Shown here: positions 35,587-46,205 of the stretch, one piece after another | Numbering within the stretch: position 1 is the stretch's first letter | Layout of the letters: each line of letters starts with the position of its first letter | DNA from: Puccinia triticina | Lineage: Eukaryota > Basidiomycota > Pucciniomycetes > Pucciniales > Pucciniaceae | NCBI RefSeq assembly: GCF_026914185.1 | Contig: NC_070560.1 | Span: forward strand, 966,001 to 1,030,000 | Reading direction: 5' to 3' | Length of the DNA stretch: 64,000 bases | Notes under the pieces: model-generated | The model's input: the letters and a program-made list of their open reading frames with translations, nothing else | The model's database searches: none | Told to the model about the DNA's origin: nothing | Program-made: the position numbers and the translations under genes

Positions 35587-36398
35587 TAGGTGCCATAGTC
35601 CACACTCTTAGTAGTCTTTTCTCTGTTTTTATCAGCCTCAAAGACCAAAACCAGATCTAAAATAAGTCAAGCTACCTTTCCCCTTTTTTCTCTTTATGAA
35701 TTCTTTTTTTTTCAAAAGAGGATTCCTGGTCTATGTAGTGGCCTGTACCTTTGGGCATGAAAACTTAAATTTTCCAAATTTATTTCCTTCAAAATCTATC
35801 AGTACTAAAACTGAAAATCACAGAATGGCATTCTTGAGCCCAAATGTGAAGAATTTCAACAATTGAACCCCCTATTTTTTTTATTTAGAGGACAAGAAAA
35901 TTAGCCATTTTCAAAATTGAAGCCCATTGTACAGGCCCTAAGGGAATCCACTGCGGCTGCCGCTCTTTGCCTGGTACTTACTGCGGCTCGTTGGCGCCGG
36001 CCGTTGAGCCGCAGCAAGTGCGGGTGTAAAGGTAGGAAGGGCTGATGCCTCTTCCTGACCTTGACCAGGAGAAGAGGGTGCGCCTGCACCTCATCTCTAT
36101 GCCGAAGAACACAGAGGTATTGGGGATTCGGGTGTAAACCCACGACTCAGGTTTTTTAGGGAGCCTGAGCCACGCGCGAAACCCCAATCCTCGATGAAAA
36201 ACAGGCAGTGAAAGAAAAGATCACAGGCGAGTCCCTCTCGGCCCCTGCGAGCGTCTCCAGCTGCTCGCCCCCCGCTGCCCAAGCAGTGCTGCGAACTAGC
36301 GCAGGGAAAGAAGGAGACACGCGGCCCCGCCAGGGCAAAAAATGTTTCCAACAAGCAATTATAGAAATTTCACCAGAGGAGCCCCGACAATCTGTATT
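35587..36398. other. Intergenic, then GC-rich remnant of the DIRS-like element
   Basis: 35590-35930 is AT-rich, likely 3' flank of the orphan gene. 35930-36398 is GC-rich and read on the minus strand would lie downstream of the RT-RNase H frame. No tyrosine recombinase was recognised, so the element seems truncated or this part is too decayed. Confidence 0.4.
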
Positions 36399-37508
36399 TC
36401 AGGCGTGAAACATAAATGCCGACAGATCACTGGGAATGCAGAACCAGACTCTGTTTGCGGGCAGATGGGCCCCACGGATCCCCCTGGAAAAGGCGTCGGC
36501 GACGTTGTCCTTCGAGACCACTCTCTTGGGAGTCACGTCCAGCTGGACGTCAACCAGCAACGCCTGGATAACCTTCCACTCTTCGTTGACATGCTCGTCC
36601 CGTGATTTCCGCGCCAAAAGGACGCTGCCGGTGGTTATATTATCCGTCCAGACCACAAAGTTTGAACCTTTCTGGACCCAAGGAAGTTCACGCAGCATGA
36701 GGATACCGACCCTGATGGCCACCGTTTCGAGCCACGCGATGTTGCGGAAAGGTTTGTCGCAGCCTCGCCACCCCTCTTTGAGGCGTAGCTGAGACCACCT
36801 GTCCCCGATGAGGACGCCGATACCAAAGCTGGTCGAGGCGTCCCCTACCCAAGCGATCTCCCGTTCATCCGGGGTAGCGATGAGGCGAGTGCAGTCGTAG
36901 CTCAGGAGTGTGGTCCGCCAGAACTCTAGGTCAATCCTTACGTCCTTGGGAAGCTCTTGCACTGACCAGAAATTCTTCCAGCGTGCCATCCACGCATACA
37001 AACCTCGGAGATAGCATCGTAATTGAGGCAGCACGTATGAGGCGTGGTTGAGGCGGCCGGCCAAAATTTCCACGGAGCCGAATTTGAATGACGCCCCGGC
37101 GAGCAGGAAGGCGTCTATTTGCTCAATGCGCTCTAGTCGCTTCTTCTCGGGAAGCATGACGGTCGCGTCTTTCCCGTTCCAAACAAAACCAATGTACTTT
37201 TGTACGTCTGCGAAGTCGGAGCACTTCTCCTTGTTGGTGAGGACCCCCAGAGCTAGAGAACGATCCACGACGTCTGAGATCGCGCAAGCGGACTCCGGCC
37301 GTTTGATGAACAGATTATCGTCCACCCACCTGAAGATGGTCACAACGTTGAATTCGTTCTGCATGAGGCGTTTCCAGGCATCGGCTGGCCGGCCAAAAGA
37401 ACCGCAGCCGGCGACGCCCCCGAAGGTGATGCGCGTATCCAGAAACAAATCGCCCTTTAAATCTTTTACCATCAAGTACGGCCATTGCGCCGGGAGCGTT
37501 GGGACCTG
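36399..37508 (-). pseudogene. DIRS-like retroelement: C-terminal RT and RNase H
   Basis: Minus strand, continuing the frame interrupted at 54702 by the copia insertion (AFDWEKAYR there, then QVPTLPAQWPYLMVKDLKGD here). RT motifs: GGVAGCGSFGRP and the catalytic FRWVDDNLF; then KYIGFVWNGKDATVMLPEKK, typical of DIRS-type RTs. RNase H: WVGDASTSFGIGV, VVWTDNITTGSVLLARKS and NVADAFSRG. Ends at TGA near 36401. Assigned to tyrosine-recombinase (DIRS/Ngaro-type) elements from the RT-RH sequence only; no recombinase seen. Confidence 0.7.
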
Positions 37509-37513
37509 TCTAT

Positions 37514-38125
37514 TATTGAGGCATATGGAGCCGGGCAGACTCTCATGCGCCGTGCTGCGGACTTGGATCGTTTAGGTTTGAGATTAGATGATGATACTCG
37601 GCAACCCTAAGTGTCTTTGTAGTGTTTATGTCTACCTAGCTTGTAGTAGTTTTCATTCATTTTCACTTCATTGTTTTCATCATCAAACTCACTCAAACTT
37701 CATCCTCACTCGGTCCTAGGTATGCTCTCGTATCATTCATCTCGTTCCCATGTTCTTGTCTCATTTGCTTTCCTTCTCTCTCAGGTGTGCTTCCACCTCG
37801 CCCGTGTCGTCTCTCAGTGTCATCACACTCACAGCTTCTTGCTGCTATAGTTCAGTATATCGTCGTAGTCCTCATATAGGTCAGTATATCGTCGTAGTCC
37901 TCATTCATTTTCACTTCATTGTTTTCATCATCAAACTCACTCAAACTTCATCCTCACTCGGTCCTAGGTGTGCTTCCACCTCGCCCGTGTCGTCTCTCAG
38001 TGTCATCACACTCACAGCTTCTTGCTGCTATAGGTGTGCTTCCACCTCGCCCGTGTCGTCTCTCAGTGTCATCACACTCACAGCTTCTTGCTGCTATAGT
38101 TTGCACTCCCCTTTGTCGCGCATTA
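37514..38125 (+). repeat. 5' LTR of the 37.5-kb copia (612 bp, three internal units)
   Basis: Contains three copies of a 66-bp unit starting GTGTGCTTCCACCTCGCCCG and ending GCTGCTATAG (about 37785, 37970 and 38034), and two copies of GTCAGTATATCGTCGTAGTC. The 3' LTR has two and one respectively, explaining the 95-bp length difference. Confidence 0.88.
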
Positions 38126-38137
38126 GGTTATGAGCCC
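38126..38137 (+). other. Primer binding site matching the initiator-tRNA anticodon arm
   Basis: GGTTATGAGCCC is the reverse complement of GGGCTCATAACC, the anticodon region of eukaryotic initiator tRNA-Met. Priming by a cleaved half-tRNA, as known for Drosophila copia and yeast Ty5, is therefore likely. Confidence 0.7.
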
Positions 38138-38174
38138 GCGCTCCGTTTAGCTCTCGTAAACCGTCACGCTCAAT

Positions 38175-41100
38175 ATGTCTGACAACAAGTCATTTCCGGT
38201 CCTCAACGACACCAACTGGGACGCCTGGAAGATCAAGATCCTCGGCTACTGCATGCAGCACAAGTTGGCGAAATATCTCGATGGCTGTGCTATTCCCGAG
38301 GACGCGGCACTTTGAGCTGATCACCTCGACAAAGAAGAACAGGTTGCCGGTATCTTATATCAATCTATCGGACAGGTCAATCACCAACGATTTGTCACTG
38401 AGTCAAATCGGAAAAAGCCAAATCTCATCTGGGCTCTTCTCGTGGGTTACTACGAGTCTCACTCGGCCCAGAACCAGTCAGTCGTCTATCTCGACTTCTG
38501 CACCTTTCCTTACAGGGGCAATGTTACCACATTCATCGACGATCTCAACGCCGGTCTGAGCCGAGTGGCTTCAGTCGGTCTCATCATCGGCAAACCAGAA
38601 AAAGCCGATCTCAAGGAGTCTCTGCTCTGCAAAATTATTCTGAACAAACTCCCTGCGGACGACTACAAACACCTCAAGGCGAGTCTATTCAACCAGCGAC
38701 CAATCAGCATTGAAATGATCAAGACCGCTCTCGAAAACGAACGCACTGGTTCGTTGTCAGTCTCCCATCACACTACCCCGATTGCGGCCGCCCCAATCAT
38801 CAAGCAAGAATCTGCAATGTCGGCCACCACCACACCTCCATTCTGTGCCCCCGGGACTCACAACCCGGCGACTAAGCACTCGGCAGCCGATTGCAAGGCT
38901 CTCAAGAAGAAGAAGAAGCCGACCGCCAAAGCGGCAACCTCTAAACAACCAATCAGCAACGACGAAGACGCAGCTGATACCTCTTCAATCAGCACCACGA
39001 GCAGTGGACTTCTCTGCATTCGCAAGGCTCTCTCTGCGGTTCAGACCAACGACGTCTGTTTTCTCGACAGTGGAGCTAGTCATCATATGTTTAGCGACAA
39101 GTCACGTTTCACCGACTACCGCGAACGTTCAACCCAAATTGCACTTGCCGACGGAAATCACCTTGAGTCCGTAGGTGAAGGTTTTGTTCGATTACTCGCG
39201 AACGACGGAACCGACCTCAAGTTGAAAGCTCTCCACGTTCCTGGCTTATCTGGAACTCTCATCAGCTTCGGAAGATTGTTTGAACGCGGCTGCAACGTTG
39301 TTCGAACTGGAGCTAGCACGTTTGACTTGGTCCGCAACAACTCAATCATTCTTTCAACGGCAGTAATTGGTGGCGTCTGCAACATCAAGCTTGCTCCTGG
39401 AAGTCAAGGTCAGTCACCCACTGCTCTCGCCAAAACGGCAACATCGACTGACATTAACACCATTCACAGGTCAGCAGGACACCCTCACATCAAGGCTCTA
39501 AAGAAGATGTTCCCGGGTATCAAGGATTCAAAGATTAACTGTGAAGCTTGTTCACTGTCGAAATCTCATTGACTTCTGTTTCCTGGTTCCCTCCCCGAAG
39601 CCACTCGACCGCTTGAGTACGTCTACATGGACCTCAGCGGGAGAATCAATCCTAGATCCTTCGGTGGTAAAGAATACTACTTCAAAATCACAGATTATTT
39701 TACTCGTTATCGCCACGTCTATTTGTTATCAAAAAAATCTGAAACCTTTTCATTCTTCATGCAATACTATCATGAAGTCACCAATCATCATTCATCAAAC
39801 ATTAAGACTGTAATCTTTGATGGCGGAGGCGAGTTCAATTCAACTGAATTTCTCGGCTTCCTCAAAAGCAAAGGGATCACCGTTCAAGTCATGGCTCCTT
39901 ACACTCCTCAGCAAAACTCCGTCGCTGAGAGAGGAAACCGGTCAACATCAGAGAAAGCAAGATGTCTTCTAAAACAGGCCAAGCTCCCATCTGAGTACTG
40001 GGCCGAGGCAGTTTCAACGGCTGTCTTCTTGGAAAACATCACGCCAATGCGCAAACTTTGGTGGGACACTCCGTATAACAAATGGTTTGGTTCATCTTTC
40101 AACACCTCACATCTCAAACCATTCGGCTGTCTAGCGTATGTCAACATTCCGAAACAACTTCGTGACGGAAAATTTGGCGACACTGCCAAGAAGGGCATTC
40201 TGGTCGGGTACCAGCTGGGAACGCATAACTGGCGCGTTCTCCTACCAGGAGGAAAAGTGGAGTGCTGTCACGACGTCACATTTGTCGTGACAGAATTCCC
40301 AGGAGTCTCCATTTTCTCTCCAGCTGATCCCTCCTACCACTTCGACCCACTCACGCCTGTTGAATTCGACGAATTCGATGAATCTTCACCTTCTCCTCCG
40401 TCTCCCTCTCCTGACTCTCTTCTCGACGTTCTCAAATGGCGATCTGCTGAAGATGAACTTGACCTGGATGCACCGCTAATCGATGTCGAATCCTTCTTTG
40501 TGGACTCGGACCCAACTGATTGGCTGGCTGCGGCTGATCCTCCGGTTCAAAATCAAGAAGCAAACACCGAATCTTCACGACAAAATGACTCTTCCAAGCA
40601 GCCGAAACCCGGCTATGACATTCTTCTTACGTCCAACATCGCCCCGAAGAACATCAGCTCCGACATCGACACTTCCCACATTCTACACACCAAAAGAAGG
40701 GCTAATTTAGCCAGAGCCTTGACCGCCTCGGAAATTCCTCGCACTTATCGTGAGGCTATGCTTTCATCGGACGCTTCGTGCTGGACTCAAGCGGTAGACT
40801 CCGAAATAGCGGCCATGAAGGACCTCAAGGTGTGGAGCATCGAAGTCATTCCAGGCGACGAGTCGCTTCTGGGTACAGTCTGGGTCTTCCGCAAAACGAA
40901 GAACTCAGAGGGGATCGTCGTGAAATTTAAAGCTTGACTGTGCGCGCAGGGTTCTCAGCAGAAGGACGGGGTGGGTTTCACTTATGCCCCTACCGGACGG
41001 TCAACAAGTCTGAGGGCTGCGCTGATTGTCGGCTTGTCACGCGGCTACCACATCCATCAAATGGATGCCAAAAACGCTTTTCTCAACGGAAATCTCAAGG

Positions 41101-41884
41101 AGTCTGTTTATCTTCGGCCACCACCTGGACTCGACGTACCCAAAGGATATTGCTTGAAGCTTCATAAAGCCATCTACGGTCTCAAGCAAGCTCCGCGGGT
41201 TTGGTACGCCGAGCTCAGGGACTTCTTCAGCTCTATCAGCTTCTCTCCATCTCCGGCAGATCCGTGTCTGTTTACTTCTCAAGTTCCGGATTGGGAATGC
41301 TTCGTTCACGTTTATGTCGATGACATGATTATCATTAGCCACGATGTCAATTGCTTCAAGACTCTTATTTCTGAAAAGTTTAAGATGGAAGACCTCGGGG
41401 AAGCAAAGCACATACTCGGTATCAAACTGACCCGGACTTCACCAACTTCACTTCTCTTAAGTCAAGAAGCATATACACAATCTATCCTTGATAACTACAA
41501 GATGTCGGATTGTAGAACTACATCAACGCCGATGGTCGCGAACTCACGGCTACTGAAATCCTCGGACGAAGACCACAACGCTTTTCGTCAACTCAACGTC
41601 AACTATCGTGAAGCACTGGGTCTCCTCAACTATCTCTCCGTCTCGACTCGTCCAGATATCTCCTTTACAGTCTTGCAATTATCGCAACATCTCAAAAAGC
41701 CAGGGATGGCTCACTGGAAAGCTGTCCAGCATCTCCTCCGATATCTGGCGGGAACCAAAAAACAAAGAATCCAACTGAAAGGCTCAAGCAACTTGGACAA
41801 CATCTCAGTCTACACAGATGCTGACTTCGCCAACTGCACTGACGACCGTAGGTCGTACTCCGGTTACGTCACACTCTTTGCCGG
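38175..41884 (+). pseudogene. Copia polyprotein (Gag, PR, IN, RT, part of RNase H)
   Basis: Starts MSDNKSFPVLNDTNWDAW. A single frame runs to the gypsy insertion point, with TGA codons at 38313, 39570 and 40935, each where arginine CGA is plausible (for example KA-TGA-LCAQG for the usual KARLCAQG). No CCHC knuckle is obvious in Gag. Protease: CFLDSGASHHMFS. Integrase: GSLPEATRPLEYVYMDLSG and VIFDGGGEFNST, with E in SVAERGNRS. RT: MDAKNAFLNGNL and VYVDDMIIIS. RNase H opens with YTDADFANC and breaks after VTLFAG, where the gypsy LTR begins. Confidence 0.9.
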
Positions 41885-41974
41885 TGTAAGACTCAAAAGT
41901 GTTCCTGAGAACCTTTTGCTGAATGGAGAAGGGGATGATGGAGGTGCAAACTCTGCCCTTCTATACTATCAGAT

Positions 41975-42006
<32 letters not shown>

Positions 42007-42809
42007 TTAATGAAGTGATAGGGTTGGTTGGTTCAAGATGAGCTTGTTGATGACACTGAATAAATTTTTGTTATTGTTAATATAAGGGTTGTTATGTAGG
42101 TTGTTTAAGTATATATATAAGGCTGAACTGTAAATGTTGGGGTGACTGTGATTGGTGAGTAATGAACTGAGGAGCTGACAACTGGGGAGGAGGGAGCTCC
42201 TTATATAGACAAAAGTGGAGCCCCAGAGGGCTTGTGGGTTAGGGTTTTGACTAATCTAGACAACAGTGTGAGGGATTTTAGCTGGTGGGAGTAGATACAA
42301 ATGATGTCATAATGTGTCAGGGGTACATAAATGATGTCATAAGAATGCAGTAGGGCCACATGAAGGCTGCGTAAAGTGACAGTAGACTGCATGAGTTGAC
42401 AGGTGGATGCAGGGGGTGCATAAATGAAGTCTGAGGCTGCAGAGTCAGTGTGTGATGACATCATAATATGGAAATAGAAGAGTACTTGATAATATGTAAT
42501 GACTGCAGTCTGATGGGGAGATGTATGTTTGTATCCTGTGATTTGTATAAGCATAATGCTGTGATCCTTGAATTGAGGCTGGTGACAGGCTGGTGACTGG
42601 GTATGTTGAACGTGTGATGGGTGTCCAGTGTCCAAAGAAGTGTAGGTTCCAATCCAGCGGGGTTCAGGTGATGCTTTCAGTGGTGACTAGGGGTAAAATT
42701 GGCCGTAGAATCCATTTCTGAGGTCTGTTTGATGGTATCTTGAGGCGTATTGTGAGTAAATATATGTATGCGAAAAAACTTTTGATTTTTCACTTTTCCG
42801 TCTACCACA
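41885..42809 (-). repeat. 3' LTR (element sense) of the gypsy, 925 bp
   Basis: Plus-strand ends TGTAAGACTC..TCTACCACA. In the element sense it has a TATATAAGG promoter box near 42205 and three copies of a CRE-like 10-mer (42301-42310, 42331-42340, inverted 42455-42464). Confidence 0.92.
42301..42464. promoter_or_regulatory. Three CRE-like palindromes in the gypsy LTR
   Basis: ATGATGTCAT at 42301 and 42331 and its reverse complement ATGACATCAT at 42455; the same three sites are in the other LTR (53276, 53306, 53430). They lie upstream of the LTR TATA box in the element sense and resemble bZIP (ATF/CREB) targets. Confidence 0.55.
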
Positions 42810-42843
42810 TCCTCCCCCAACTTATTGTCTGTCCCCAGACAAT
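42810..42843 (-). other. Polypurine tract and hairpin next to the 3' LTR
   Basis: In the element sense: stem ATTGTCTG, loop GGGA, stem CAGACAAT (42843-42824), then AAGTTGGGGGAGGA, then the LTR start TGTGGTAG. The purine tract primes plus-strand DNA synthesis; the hairpin is an addition not expected in a generic gypsy element. Confidence 0.75.
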
Positions 42844-43442
42844 TCCACCGGAAAAGCGCCGTATCTTGAATTTTGGAAGCTTGAGGCTTGAGTTTTTTAC
42901 TGGGTGACATGAAGAATCCTTGGGAATTTGGCCGTTGGATGTCTTCTGGGTACTGTGTCAGAGAGGCTGGGTGGGGTGAATTTTGGTCAAAAATTCAACT
43001 TTTGTCGTTTTTCTGACTTTTCTTGAAGGGAAATTTTTAAGGTGTCTGGGAGTCGAAGTGCTGCGCGCAGTCCGCAGTCCGCAGTTGCGCAGTTGCGCAA
43101 TGGTGCTGCTTGTGCTATGGTGGCGGCCGCAGCTGCTGCTCCAGCGCCTCAGGGTGCACGCTGTCGAGGCCGCGGGCCTCGAGTGTCGAGTAGTGATCGG
43201 GGACTCGTACCCGTTCTTGATGGTTGACTGATCGGGCTTTGGGCCCGGGTACTTAGTGTTGGTCGTACCCGTCCAATAGCTATCCCGACCCCGCATTCGG
43301 GTCTCGAGTGTGTATGTGTGTCGGTCGTACCCCCTTCGGGGGTATGGCTTATTCAGGAGTTCAAGGCGTATGGGTTTGGGGTTCAAGACCCATACACAAC
43401 TTCGCCGACCTTCCGATTCCCTCGGATACATCACCGCCGCCA

Positions 43443-45612
43443 ATGGTCAACCGCCGCCGTCGAGGTCTAGCACCATCCAAGCCTGCAGCTAGACTGAACC
43501 CTGCTAGTGAGCAGGGTTCATTTTCGAAGTAAGTGCGTTCGTGTTCTTCCTCGACAGCTGAGTGGCCGTTACGTTGGCTGATGCAGCCGTCAGATTTATT
43601 ACCAGCCCCACTCGCACCACCGAATCTGACAGGTCTTCGGGGTTTCTGATTGGGCTGCCTTCGCCGGCAAGGTTGGTTTCCAGCCGGCGATCTCATAGCG
43701 GCCGGCCCTAAGACGGTAAGACTAATTGCCGCATTCTTTCCGCTTCCTACAACAGCCGGCTTCTCAAGACCTGGCCGTGGGTTCGAGTACGTATCGTTCC
43801 GGAGGGAGAGATGGCCCCACACGCCGTCCGGCTTGACTCTATCTGGGGTTCCTATTCGGTCGAGTCGAACGATCCAACCTCTAGTTACCAATGGTCTGTG
43901 GCCTCTGTTCAGAGCCCGCGCATGGGGCAAAAGGACTACGGGTCCTTAAGTCCCTATGAGTCCTCACAGAATCCGAGGTGAGTATAAAAAAGGTTCCCCT
44001 CGCCTCCTCCCACCTCATCATCCACCTCACTCCTCCCCAGTACTACTTTTCTAGGCTTATTACTTTCGTCTGCTACCATGTCCAACAGACCTTACTATTG
44101 TACCTACTTTTCCCCGTCCCCTTACCCGTTACGAGCCCGCGGGGCCTCTGCTAGCGCTTCAACTCGAGTGCGTCCATTTTGTTCCTCATACCAGTAGCTT
44201 GCCGTCCTGTCGCACTGCTGACCCGTGTTGGTTGTTCTGCTACTAGCCAGGTTCCTCTGTACACAACCCTATCCTTATCATGGACGGGCCTATGTACAGA
44301 GGCGGGGTGATTCGTCCTTCATGGTTCCAATGGTCCCGCCAGCGTTTGGAAGCGTTCAACCGCCCCAATCGACCTCGAACCCGAGTCAATCGCTCAGCTG
44401 ATGGCCCGGCTTCTCCGGATCATCGGCCTTTTGTCGTTGCCGGATCGGCGATGGCCCAAGTGGCTTCGGTGAGTTGTATATCCGGACCGCTGTAAGCTAT
44501 CCGATCCGATACTGACTCCATTCTTCGGTTACTTCAGATTATCGCATCCAGTGATTGTCCGGATTCCCCGTCCGAACTCCGGACCCCGTCGCGGGTTCCC
44601 CCCGGGTTGGTGGGCCTCCACCCCCGCTTTCAGGGTGCGGATGCAGCCAGTCCCGGCCAGGCGTCTCCAGTATACCAACCTCGCCTCCCGGGTGAGAGAT
44701 CGCATCCCAACTCGCCCGTTTATCGACCCGCTTCCGACGAAGCCGACAATCCAGTGAGTCAATCTTTCTCTTCCCTTTTTTTTCATGCGAGTTCCTGACC
44801 ACCGATCTTCGCCACACAGTTCTTAGTATCCAACCGAGTTGTCATAGGCGACGAGTGGCTGGTACCGGCTGCTCCTTGTCCCAGCAACCTCACTTCGCCG
44901 GCTATCAGCTGTCGAAACTCGATCGCAGATTCGTCCGAGTACGGGTCTCATTCCTTGGCCGAGTATGGGGATCGTTCCCAGGGTTCGGGTGCGTCAGGCT
45001 CATCTCAATCCGGGGAAGCTACTGCCGAGACCGATTGCGCCGATGATGGGATGGACCTCCTTATTGAGTGGTCGGGTGGTGTACGTCCTTCTCCTTACTC
45101 TATCACCTGCCGACTGGCTTAACCAGCCCGCGCCTACTGGTAACGAGCCCAACGGTCATCAACCCATCGAGGTTGATGCCGTTGATCCTGAAGGTGGTGC
45201 CGATGCCGACGGCGTTGATGATGCCGATGGTGATGCCGATGGTGAGGCCGATGCCAATGGTGTCACCGAGACTGATCTGGCGGACGACGTCAGCATGAGT
45301 AGCATTTCTCGTGCTTCCACCCCCTCCATCATTGGTCAACCCCCGATCGAGGATTACCCCTTCTTAAGCGACCTCCAAGTCCAAGCTCTCCTGGAGCCCC
45401 ATCGTCCCTTAGCTATCGAGCATCGTGCTCGTTTCGCAATCGACTCCGAGGCCTATACTAGGCTCTATCACACTTTTGCTCGAGCCTTCGTACCCTACTG
45501 CCAGCAGATTCCCAACGAGGTCGTCAACGGTCGAATCCAGCAAGTTCACATCTTCCAGGTCGTATCCGAAGAGTTTCGATCTACCATGCGTCAAGCTGGC
45601 TACGATGACTAG
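43443..45612 (+). CDS. Seven-exon cargo gene, antisense inside the gypsy element
   Basis: Exons 43443-43528, 43756-43977, 44041-44167, 44247-44468, 44538-44753, 44820-45080, 45127-45612. All six introns (227, 63, 79, 69, 66, 46 bp) are GT-AG with good donors (GTAAGT, GTGAGT, GTGCGT, GTGAGT, GTGAGT, GTACGT). They join into 540 codons ending in TAG, 539 residues from MVNRRRRGLAPSKPAARLNP. The frame stays open upstream to 43308, so the start is uncertain; an ATG at 44078 behind TATAAAA (43984) is an alternative. The protein is Pro/Ser-rich and probably disordered, has an acidic DADG repeat in the last exon, and a compact C-terminus (DYPFLSDLQVQALLEPHRPL to STMRQAGYDD). No known domain recognised; not Gag, Pol or Env. 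Markedly GC-rich and CpG-rich compared with the element, consistent with capture. Confidence 0.7.
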
Positions 45613-45778
45613 TTCCTTCGTGAGTTTCCTCCTCTTTTTACACCTGCTTACACCCACAATACTGATCCTCTGGCTTGTTTCTTTCCTAGTTTTCTGTTGT
45701 TACTAATCTTTTGTCCAGAGTACCCGGGGTAAAACGTATCCTTCTCAAAAAAAATCAATAGATAATCCTAAAAAACTC

Positions 45779-46020
45779 AAAAAAAAAAAAAAAAAAAAAT
45801 TGTAAAACCCCCAGAACCCTAAGGATAAAGATGATTAGTTATTTTTATTTTATTGTTGTCTTTTGTTCTTTTCATTTTTGAAATTAATCCATCCCAGACC
45901 CCCCTCCCCCAACTTAAACAGGTTGTCCCCAACCTTCCCTGTAAGCATACCACTGAGAGAGAAAGAGAGAGAAAAAAGCTAAGAGAAATGGAGAAGAAGG
46001 AACAGTATAGAAGCTGTGTG

Positions 46021-46052
<32 letters not shown>
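45779..46052. repeat. A-tract and T-tract downstream of the cargo gene
   Basis: An A run of about 20 at 45780 and a T run of about 27 at 46025 (plus strand). They lie between the cargo stop and the pol end. Because the cargo has introns they are unlikely to be poly(A) tails of a retrocopy; simple repeats or slippage. Confidence 0.6.
45901..45935 (-). other. Second purine tract and hairpin, upstream copy
   Basis: Element sense: stem AGGTTG, loop GGGA, stem CAACCT (45935-45920), then GTTTAAGTTGGGGGAGGGG. Same loop and order as at the 3' LTR but a different stem that still pairs. A third purine tract, GTTTAAGTTGGGGGAGG, lies at 46160-46176 without a clear hairpin. Confidence 0.7.
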
Positions 46053-46205
46053 GTTGTTTTATGTTGAGTTTTTGCTTTGGTTTGAAAAGATGGTCCTGAT
46101 ATCCACTGAACTGACAATTGAAATTATTTAAAGAGTGACTTTGTCAGGAGCAGGTCTTTTTTCCTCCCCCAACTTAAACAACAACCCTGGTAGGTGTGAT
46201 CCAGC

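Noticed and set aside
42201..42635. 144-codon frame present in both gypsy LTRs
   Set aside because: Lies inside identical LTRs across promoter-like motifs; low information content and no reason to be coding.
43361..43930. 189-codon minus-strand frame opposite the cargo gene's first exons
   Set aside because: No domain, Arg/Pro/Gly-rich as expected for the shadow of a GC-rich segment; the plus strand shows phase-consistent introns instead.
45779..46052. A-tract and T-tract as poly(A) tails of a retrocopied gene
   Set aside because: The neighbouring gene keeps six introns, so it is not a processed copy; runs are better explained as simple repeats.
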